From positions 62,001 to 126,000 of the forward strand of contig JAEQBH010001377.1 in NCBI GenBank assembly GCA_016808115.1: DNA of 64,000 nucleotides, written 5' to 3'. Every line of letters begins with the position of its first letter. Positions within the stretch are counted from its first letter, which is position 1. The position numbers were made by a program, and so were the translations under genes. Below are positions 56,839 to 64,000 of the stretch, piece by piece. Origin of the DNA: Tetrastigma voinierianum (lineage: Eukaryota > Streptophyta > Magnoliopsida > Vitales > Vitaceae). The notes under the pieces were generated by a model. It did no database searches. It was given only the letters and a program-made list of their open reading frames with translations, and had not been told where the DNA came from.

Positions 56839-58244
56839 AGCCGCTACCTAGGAGTAGAAGGAAGGCAGCGGGGCGGCTGCAATTTAAAGATCCGCAGTCA
56901 AGGCTTCAGCATTTAATTTTCTTTCTTTTCTTTTCTTTATTTTTCTTTTTCTGCTTCCACAGAATATATATTAGCTTAATTTCATCTTTCTTTTATTTTT
57001 TTTGCTTTATTTTCTGGATCTGATGTTATCGCTTTTGAGCTGAAGCCGGAATTGTGAATCCCATTATTTTCAAATTACTACCTGAATGTTTGAAGTTCGC
57101 ACAAACTTCGAATTTGAATTTTCCACCCACTTGCTTGTTCTTATTATATATCGAGGAATGCCGAGTGTGTAATTCAAGAATGAGGAACCCAGCCTTCCAT
57201 TATGAATGCTATAGTCGAAATTATCTTTCCGTAGTTGTTTCCACCGCTTGTGAATTTCGGGGCTTATGAATTTACTTCAAGTTATGGGGTTTAATGTTTT
57301 TGATCTGAATATCAGTTTCTTCTACCCGTTTTAAGATTTGTTTCATTGCTCTGATTTCAAGGAGGTCCTCTGAGTGACACAAAGAATACATTCCTGAGAG
57401 TTATGAACATTTCTTTGAAGGTATATTAACCTGCTATTATAGATCTATTGAGCTTTGTAAGTTTACTTTGATAAATCCTCTTCTCACTTGAAATCAAGAA
57501 TGAGTTGAATGAGTATCAATTTAAACAAGCAGAGAGTTCACTCAATTTGAATAAGGAAGCCAATCCCGTGTTAGCCGAGATCTAATCAAGGAGAGGGGTG
57601 ATCTATTTTAATTTTGAGGAAGAGTAACCAGAAGTTGTATATCCTGTTTGACCGATAACTTGGGGAGCTAAGGTTTACAAATTCCATAAATGGGTATGAA
57701 GTATTGCAAAGAAAATACCCGTGATCAAGAAATCCCTTTATTAAAAGTAGTCATCTAATTCCTCGTCTTCAAAAGAATCAAGAAAATTAGATAATGAACT
57801 ATGGAGGTGGAGAGATCCAATGCACTTAAACGCCTTGGACAAGATTTAAAACCTGGAAATACACACAAGCAAATTTACCGTATAACTACAGAATTGATAC
57901 TTCACACAGCAGTGATCTTAATGTGTACTTTAAAAGATGACTATTCTCAGCTTCATTTATTTTCTTAACTATCTATTATTCTTTATTCTTTAGATTCCAA
58001 TATTTGATTGTTCATTTTTTATATACTTGTATATTTTATAACTTCTTAAGTCGAACACAATGTCATGTTATACCAAATAGTACGGAGTTTGAGTAGTCAT
58101 AGTTGATCTAGAATTCTTGAGACTCGTGGGATCGAGGTCCGGATCTCTAAATCCAATTTATTACTTGCCTAATTGCACTTGCAGGATATCAGCCAAAACC
58201 AAAATTGGAAATGATTTACTCTAGGGAGATTCTTGGTCGTGTCA

Positions 58245-58408
58245 ACAAGTTTTGGCGTGCGCCGCGGTCGGATTAGACAATAGTCCTTTTGGGTAATAGT
58301 GTCATAACTTTTATATGTCTGGGTCAATCAACAAGTTTTACGGCCGTTTGGATCACAATAAACCCTTTGGTAATAGTGTCATAAATTTGTATATGTCTTT
58401 GGTCATCA
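58245..58408 (+). repeat. Two primer-binding-site units inside the 3' LTR
   Basis: CAACAAGTTTTGGCG (58246) and CAACAAGTTTTACGGCCG (58330), each with the GATTAGACAATAGTCC- and TTTGGTAATAGTGTCATAA-type tail seen at 43608-43779. They precede the target duplication, so they are part of the LTR and not of an internal region. Confidence 0.88.
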
Positions 58409-59910
58409 CCACCCACCGCCCGCCTTCTACTCCCGGTAGCCGCTATTTATATGGCTCCGTCAAATTCTAATTTCGATGCATTTCTTTCGACTTCATTTAG
58501 CTGGGCCCAAGTAGATCGATACACCGCCGCAACATCGAGCCTCGTCGCGAATTCTCGCTCTTGTCGTAGTCCTTGTTGCAGGATTTATCAATAAGTCATG
58601 ACATTCCTTTGTTTTCCCGAAGGCATCTTATGTCGCGACATCAATCCCTTGTCGCGACATCATTGCGGTCGCGACATCAATCTCTTGTCGCGACATCAAC
58701 TTAACTCTTTGCAGCTTTCATCAGATGGTTCTTGATGTCGCGAAATTGATCTCTTGTCGCGACATCACTTTATGGCTCTGCAGTTTTGAATTGGTCGTTC
58801 CTAGTGTCGCGACATCGATCTCTTGTCGCGACATCAACTTTGGTTCTGTAACCTTCAACTGATCACGTCTTACGTCGCGACATCAATCTCTTGTCGCGAC
58901 ATCAACTTTAGTCTCTGAGGCGCCAATCGGTAGCGCTTCGGCGTCGCACCTCAATCCCTTTGTCGCACAGCAGCTCATGCGTCTTTGCAGCCTTCAATCG
59001 ATGAGCCTTCGATGTCGCTGGCTATCAACCTCTTGTCGCGACATCTACTTATGTCTTACGCTTTTAATCGTCGTTTCGTGTCGACATCAATCTCTGGCCG
59101 CTGATAACTTCATGACTTTGAAGCTTTAACTGATCGCTCCCGGCGTCGCGATATCAACTTTGGTCGTGACATCACTTTAGGCTCGCAGGTTTCAATCGCT
59201 AGTTCTGATGTCGCGACCTCGGCCCCTTGTCGCGAATTCTCCTCGCCTTATGACTGTAGCTAATCGTTACTCTTGATGTCGCGACATCAATCCCTTGTCG
59301 CGACATCAACTTAAGGAACTGCAACCTTCAACTGAACACGTCTTATGTCTCGACATCAATCTCTTGTCGCGACATCAACTTTAGGTCTCTGGAGGCTTCA
59401 ACTGGTTGCTTTTGATATAGCGACATCAGTCCTATGTCGCGACAACAACTTAAGTCACAAATGGGGCCATCTTTTTCAAACCTCGCTATAGCTTCGCTTC
59501 TCTCGTCAGCGAATTCTCCATCCTTGTCGACAACCTTTGTCGCGACATCACGATGTTGTCGCTGAAGATCATTCCTTAAGTCCCTGGTTAGTTTTCAGCT
59601 GCCTAACTTGTGATCCCTGTCGCGACCTGCATCTAATTTTCTACAATTTTCCTGATGTCGCGACCTCGTATAATCGACTGCGGTAAGCCTAAAACTGCAA
59701 CATTAGTTACCCAAATAAGCCATTTCTCGCCCGCCATTTTCTCGTATTTTTATTCCACCGATTGCTGCATTTTTCTACTGCTTTTTTCTTCTTTCTTTCA
59801 CACTCCCGCCAATAACAAATTGTTGAGTTTCTTCATATTTCGCATATTACTCTATTCCTTTCGATGAAAATCAAACAAAAATGGATTAAAATATGACTTT
59901 TAAGCCATCA
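58409..59910 (-). mobile_element. Family A LTR A8, U3 half (5' LTR of element D)
   Basis: Continues the minus-strand LTR broken at 40770: first CCGCCCGCCTTCTACTCCCG, the reverse complement of the region 3' of the TATA box in LTR A10 (56840-56870), then TATTTATA (58444-58451), then the palindrome array (58540-59660), and the LTR start as CTTTTAAGCCATCA at 59910. The right-hand target duplication does not match the left end of element D. Confidence 0.88.
58540..59660. repeat. Palindrome array in LTR A8, ~69-bp tandem unit
   Basis: The clearest array. Between 58620 and 58910 I count seven perfect TGTCGCGACA. Successive unit starts at 58667, 58736, 58805 and 58873 give a 68-69 bp period, each unit having two sites about 20 bases apart (GTCGCGACATCAATCTCTTG then GTCGCGACATCAACTTTA). 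Confidence 0.92.
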
Positions 59911-61005
59911 TCATCTAAAATCTTCTATGACTAACGCTCCTCGATCTTGCCTTGTCTGCTCAATTCCACTGCGATAGGCACACTACACACTAAGATTTTC
60001 ATGCTTAGTATTCACATACCATTCTTCTTATTCTCGCTTAAGTCAAATCTTGAAATTTTACAAACAAAACTTTTCAAATCTGATGACCAATGTCAATATA
60101 ATACATATACTTATTTCATATACAATCATTTATGTTTTATTGATCATTCCAAATATACACTTTCATATGCAATAAACCATTTATAACCAAATCATGACAC
60201 TCCCGCTTCTTTCATTTCAATTCTGCAATCATGCTTTTCAATACCAATATGTCAACAATCCAAATCAATTTAGTTATGCCCTTGTAACGAATTTAACCTA
60301 TAGTTTTCTCGTATACAAGATAGTCCCACTTAGGTCAGAGGATCGACATAAAATATTTTTTTTTTTAACACAGTTCGTCCCACCGGGTCGACCGGTTATA
60401 AAAAATCACAATTCGTGAACACTACCGATAATTGCTCATTGTCAGTTGATCGGAGTGACATATCAATACGTTTGTTCGCAGTATTGCTAATTTGACCCTT
60501 ATTGGTATACCAATCTATCCTTAATGCGAAATAAACGGTTAACATTCTATTAAGGGCATTCAAATCCTTTATAGAAAAATACAGTACAATATGTACATTT
60601 GTATAAACAGTTCTTTTTCAATAGTCATGCAATTTTCATATGCAAAAATTTCACAATCAATTGCATCAAATCAATTAAAAGAAACTAATATGTTTTTTAT
60701 ACATTAGAAATAAACATTTCAAATATTGAAACGAGAATAGGAGAATATAGAACAAACCAATCTATCTCTTTCTTTTTGCCTTGCCTTCAATCTTGGTCCT
60801 AGCTTAGGTGATCCTCATCGGCCCCTAGCAAATCACACACATCACATTTAGTAAACTAGCACTACTCACACTTAACGAATATCGCCGAGGTGGCAAGGTA
60901 CGATACGCTTTTCTTTTAGTTTAATCCTTATTTGAACCCCCATTAATCATTTTTAGGGTCCTTAAACTATCGGTGTACGTATACGAGGTGTTCAGAAACA
61001 AAATT
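59911..61005. other. AT-rich flank, no gene recognised
   Basis: AT-rich DNA with short ORFs of 60-80 codons and no motifs. It includes a poly-T run (60356-60366). Short phrases (GTCAGTTGATCGGAGTGACA near 60440-60460) give the impression of plant gypsy leader or LTR sequence, but I cannot match them to another copy in the window. Confidence 0.3.
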
Positions 61006-61009
61006 CCAA

Positions 61010-61170
61010 AAAATTGTCTGCTGACAAGAGGCCTTACGCCGCACAGACAATGTCTGCCGTGGCGTACCCGAGGGGTGCCATTTTTGCACCTCGGCCTCAC
61101 CGCGGTGAGGGTATCCCATGCCTTGGTATAGGTCTACGCCGCAACGTGGGTCCTAATCTATTGAGGTTGG
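61010..61170. repeat. GC-rich palindromic patch
   Basis: An island of high GC within AT-rich DNA. It contains the perfect 16-bp palindrome CCTCACCGCGGTGAGG (61096-61111, approximate) and an imperfect inverted pair TACGCCGCACAGAC / GTCTGCCGTGGCGTA (about 61034-61066), with a further TACGCCGC near 61135. No coding evidence is seen; the 61-codon ORF is incidental. Confidence 0.7.
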
Positions 61171-61513
61171 TTAGTCTGCTAGGTTTAGATAAAAGCTAGG
61201 TTAGGGGGAGAGAACAGTTTGACAGTTTATTTTTGAAACCTAATCAAATCAAACACTTAGGTTTTTATGGAAGGTGTTAGGTTGGTTCTCTAGGAGTTGA
61301 CACTATTCTGACACTTGATTTTGCATAGCACACACACTCTTCTTGAGATGGTCATTGGACAGGGCTTTGATAACTTATGCTGTAGGTTGGGTTTTATCAT
61401 TTCAATGATTTTGAAAACCATTTTTGTGCAGATATATTTATAGCTCATCTTGCTTTTGATTGCTTTCTTCTTCTTTCATTGCCAATGGACTAGCTATGTG
61501 TCAGTTAGGGGTG
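61171..61513. other. Unassigned sequence before family B LTR B3
   Basis: No gene or known repeat. It contains a TATTTATAG near 61434, which may be a decayed LTR TATA box in reverse, and a T-rich stretch near 61450-61480. Confidence 0.3.
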
Positions 61514-62842
61514 TGATTACTACTCAAAAAGTACTATTTTACACCCTTATTAATACAGGTTTTGATCACTTTTTGTGTACTAATCAACTTAATTAACCCA
61601 ATTGGCAGGTTAAGGACTTAGCAAAGCTACTAATCAAATTTTGTTGTAAGTTTTGTTGTTTTTGCAAGCTTTTTTCTAATCAGAGATAGGGATTCACCAA
61701 CCAATAATGAGAATCCAAGTTCAACCTATAGTCGCAAATCAAAACCAAAAAGAAAGAGAAGGCAGCAAAGTGCTGCAGAAATGGAGCAGATCACAAATTT
61801 TCGTAACCCGCAAATTTTCAAGTAGCTTTCGACCTCTCGTAACTCTGCAAATTTTCAAATTTTTGCGCCACTGCTCACTTGTCCTACTTTTGGACTTTTG
61901 ACTCTTCAATACTTCTTTGGTTTCCTAATTTTCCCCATTGTAATAGTGTTTGTTTTGTTATTTTTGTAATTTGTAAAGTGGGCTCGCTATAAAAGCCCCG
62001 CATAAGCACTATAACGAGGAGCTTCTTCATTAATAAATCTTTTCGCCGGAGCTTTCAAACTCTTCCGTCTTTCTCATTTTCTCTCATTTTCCCTCACTTT
62101 CTCTCCCTTTCTTACTAACCAAACACCCTCCGAGGATGAGAACTCGAAGGATGAGTCGCAAACCTCTTCTTTCTCCTCAAGAAGGCTACAGTGCGTGATT
62201 CCACGTGTCAGGTTCCGTTTTTCTACGCAGTATCCACCGTCGTTATCGTTCTCCCTTTTTAACTTTAGGTTTTGATCCCTTTTGAGTCACATGAATTGTT
62301 ATTACTTGGTAAGCTTTTGGGCTCATTGGATGCTTAATGTTAGATCCATTGATGTTCGTTAGTTATAATTTATGAGCCATTATAGGGTGAGTCAAGGTGA
62401 CTCAGGTTTTAATCGAATGAGAGCTTTAATACAATGGATGCCATTTTAAAGAGATTTAATGAGGGTCACTTATAGTTAAATGAAGATCCGCACGGAGATG
62501 ACTATAGGTCATCCTCCCCAACGCGAGGAAAGGACCCTGGAAACCCTCAGTTGCCCTATGAATCCAACCCCAGTGACCTAACACTTCAAGGAGTTCTATT
62601 TTACATTTTTTTAACTCACTCTATTTTTAGTTTCCGACCATTAAAACCCACTGTTTTTACAAAAACCTTAAAATCCAAATGGAATTCACCAAATTGAACC
62701 TCACTGTATGTCATTTGTGCGAAGAAAACCCATCCCTGTGTTCGACCTTAGAACCACTATATTGCAGTATCCATGCTACAACATAGGAGGAATTAGGTTA
62801 TAAATTTTGTTGATTCCGAAAACCCTCCGTGCACATGAATCA
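61514..62842 (+). mobile_element. Family B LTR (copy B3), 5' LTR of a plus-strand element
   Basis: Starts TGATTACTACTC and ends CATGAATCA, 1329 bp, followed by primer-binding site, leader and gag, so it is a 5' LTR. U3 has TTTTCGTAACCCGC/CTCGTAAC-type motifs (61795-61850) in place of TTTCGCTA. A TATA box lies at 61988-61995. U5 shares landmarks with B1 and B4 (GTAAGCTTTTGGGCTCATTG, GAGCCATTATAGGGTGAGTC, ATAAATTTTGTTGATT). Confidence 0.85.
61988..61995 (+). promoter_or_regulatory. LTR TATA box (B3)
   Basis: TATAAAAG in CTCGCTATAAAAGCCCC, about 470 bases into the LTR, followed by a CT-rich stretch typical of the R start. Confidence 0.75.
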
Positions 62843-62844
62843 AA

Positions 62845-62862
62845 TAGCGTCGTTTCCAGGGA
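62845..62862 (+). other. Primer-binding site of family B element B3
   Basis: TAGCGTCGTTTCCAGGGA two bases after the LTR end CA, then TGGTGCCTAAG. It is a diverged match to the tRNA-Asp site and equivalent to 1587-1604. Confidence 0.65.
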
Positions 62863-63096
62863 TGGTGCCTAAGTGCAAATGACAACATAAGTAACACTTG
62901 TGATCCTTATCACAAGATCTGGTGAATATACTTTTATTTTTCTATTTAGCATTTTTCCATCAGTTTGTTAATTTTGTTTGACTGTTTTTTTTAGCTAACA
63001 TTACCCCTTTTAGGTAGAATTGTTTTTCTTTTTTTTTTCTTGTTTGGTGTTGCCCTGTTTTCCATTAGGAGTGCATTTTACAGTGGGTAAGGAATT
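62863..63096 (+). other. Leader of element B3
   Basis: Untranslated stretch between primer-binding site and the gag reading frame. It is T-rich at 62930-63050 and has no gene. The AACACTTGTGATCCTTATCACA string matches the minus-strand region next to B1 (about 1530-1560), linking the two elements. Confidence 0.6.
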
Positions 63097-64000
63097 ATGG
63101 AGGCAGGTCAATCAGAAGCTGTAGTGATCTCAAACATGAACCAAATGGAACCTCCTCCTTAAGAACAACAAAGTCAGCAACCCATGGAGAGAAATCCAAA
63201 CACATATTGGTCCATGAGGGACTATAGAAACCCTCCACGGATGAGTGTGCCCTCAATCATTGTGCCTCCAACAAATGCACCATATGGAAATGCTTACAAC
63301 TCTAGTTGGGGGAACCACCTAAATCTCTCATAAGGACCAAAACCTTCACAATATGCACCTCCTGCACATTCACAGTATGCTTCTTCATCTCAACCTCAAC
63401 CACCATATTCAACCTCTCCAATTGAATAAGCCATTCTGGACCTTAGCAAGCTGGTGGGTGACATTGTGGAAAAGCAGAAGACAATCAATGCTCAATTAAG
63501 TCAGAAAATTGACACTGTGGAAAACAATGTGGACAAGAGAATTGATGGACTTCAAAGAGAAATTGATCAGAAATTTGACAACCTGCATAAATCAATTTCG
63601 AGGCTTGCCAATCAGCAACATGTTTACCCAGAGGAAGAGAATCCAGAGGAAGAGTGCCTGATTGACACCATGGTAGAGGAGCATTGTCAACAGCAGCTAA
63701 AAGAAGGGCTGATAGAGAAATTTGTTGAATATTCTAAAGGGTTATCTGAATCCTCAGACATTGGTGTTGTTGTTTATCCATGGGAAAAGAAAGAAACAAT
63801 CTCCCCATTTTTTATTGAGGAAGGCCGTGGAAAGGAAGCAGTGGAAGAGCCCCAAAAGCACGCTTACACCTCGCCCCATCGTACCCAAAGGTATATCCCG
63901 CTCTACACTCCGCAGCACAATCTATACCAGCTAATTGCTAAAGATGAGGCCAGTCCATTTGAATCGCTTATGCAAAACTGTAGGAAGTTAGTGTCCATTG
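63097..64000 (+). pseudogene. Family B gag (C-terminal type region), partial, three stops
   Basis: One frame runs from ATG 63097 to the window end without a frameshift, with three in-frame TAA codons (about 63160, 63331 and 63427). Two of these stand where CAA (Gln) is expected. The protein has a P/Q/S/Y-rich low-complexity part with repeated YAPP/QPPYS-like phrases, then DLSKLVGDIVEKQKTI and a heptad-like coiled coil (QLSQKIDTVENNVDKRID.. DNLHKSISRLANQQ), an acidic stretch, CLIDTMVEEHCQQQL and a VVYPWEKKE block. This is the linker seen after the gag domain in one group of plant Ty3 elements. The true gag N-terminus is not recognised upstream, so the start may be internal. Confidence 0.7.

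Larger units (their letters stand above)
40771..58408 (+). mobile_element. Athila-like retrotransposon B (plus), complete but broken, nested in D
   Basis: A 17.6-kb element with both LTRs (40771-43779 and 55289-58408), primer-binding site (43790), gag (44040-47450, itself interrupted by a solo LTR), protease/RT/RNase H/integrase (47560-51050), third ORF (51877-53695) and 3' non-coding region. It sits in the 5' LTR of element D and is flanked by the 5-bp repeat CCACC (40766-40770 and 58409-58413). Removing it restores a continuous minus-strand LTR. Without the solo LTR and duplication the element would be about 15.9 kb. No frame is intact. Confidence 0.9.
55289..58408 (+). mobile_element. Family A LTR A10 (3' LTR of element B)
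   Basis: About 3.12 kb, from (T)TAGAGCTTAAAAGTC to ..CTTTGGTCATCA. It has the palindrome array (55540-56760), a TATA box (56831-56838), R/U5 and two primer-binding-site units (58246 and 58332). The target duplication CCACC follows at 58409. It is nearly collinear with LTR A9, and most differences are one- to few-base indels. Confidence 0.9.
26606..59910 (-). mobile_element. Athila-like retrotransposon D (minus), split by nested element B
   Basis: Minus-strand element read right to left: 5' LTR 59910-58409 then 40770-39320 (split by element B), repeated primer-binding sites (39400-39120), gag (38950-37440), protease and pol (37440-33790), third ORF (about 33100-31200), 3' non-coding region and polypurine tract (to about 29595), and 3' LTR (29592-26606). 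Assignments come from matching landmark strings in reverse complement to element B. Target-site duplications at the outer ends are not evident (ATACT on the left, TCATC on the right). All frames are heavily broken by indels. Confidence 0.8.

Noticed and set aside
58540..59660. CRISPR-like array (short palindromic repeats at near-regular spacing)
   Set aside because: The 'spacers' are themselves repeated, the period is a 69-bp tandem with two sites, and the context is a plant LTR promoter. CRISPR finders may report it falsely.
58540..59660. Assigning the palindrome to a known factor (CAMTA CGCG box, or the animal Kaiso-type TCTCGCGAGA site)
   Set aside because: The flanking bases do not fit the CGCG-box consensus as I know it, and the animal motif is only superficially similar. 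No binding evidence is available.
59655..60418. Cluster of short plus-strand ORFs (70-79 codons) right of element D
   Set aside because: AT-rich chance ORFs with no motif or repeated counterpart.

Overview
The window is plant nuclear DNA made almost entirely of nested Ty3/gypsy LTR retrotransposons. I see no host protein-coding gene. The main family is Athila-like: tRNA-Asp primer-binding sites, long LTRs (about 2.7-3.1 kb), gag-protease-RT-RNase H-integrase order, and a third env-position ORF of the 'putative plant transposon protein' type. This points to heterochromatic, probably pericentromeric, angiosperm DNA. I cannot name the species.

Layout. 1-5.3 kb: LTRs of a second Ty3 family ('family B', about 1.3-1.7 kb LTRs with TTTCGCTA/TAGCGAAA motifs), one minus (1606-3035) and one plus (3987-5270). 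5.3-14 kb: pieces of the Athila-like family ('family A'): an inverted LTR part, an Athila 3' end with its polypurine tract, a full LTR (8227-10913) followed by two primer-binding sites, the second merging into a whole tRNA-Asp complement (11032-11103), then more LTR pieces and an AT microsatellite. 14-17 kb: remnants of other elements. 17.1-26.4 kb: Athila element C (plus), with LTR, two primer-binding sites, broken gag and pol, and a 1448-bp solo LTR inserted in RNase H. 26.6-59.9 kb: Athila element D (minus). Its 5' LTR is split by the complete plus-strand Athila element B (40771-58408, 5-bp duplication CCACC). Element B in turn carries a family B solo LTR in gag (45286-46993, duplication AGAAC). 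59.9-64 kb: AT-rich flank, a GC-rich palindromic patch, and the 5' LTR, primer-binding site and gag of a further family B element that runs off the window.

The most unusual structures are these. (1) A ~85-bp unit containing the tRNA-Asp primer-binding site is tandemly repeated up to four times at the LTR/internal boundary; one or two units have become part of the LTRs. (2) One primer-binding site is extended into a full tRNA-Asp complement with encoded CCA. (3) The LTR U3 regions are arrays of about 69 bp carrying pairs of the perfect palindrome TGTCGCGACA, which also occurs once in the spacer between pol and ORF3.

No element looks coding-competent. Copies at 1-27 kb mostly show C-to-T type decay. 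Copies at about 28-60 kb show dense short indels, which could be decay or poor long-read consensus. Boundaries were found by reading repeated copies against each other by eye; no alignment or database search was run. Where a range is approximate the entry says so.
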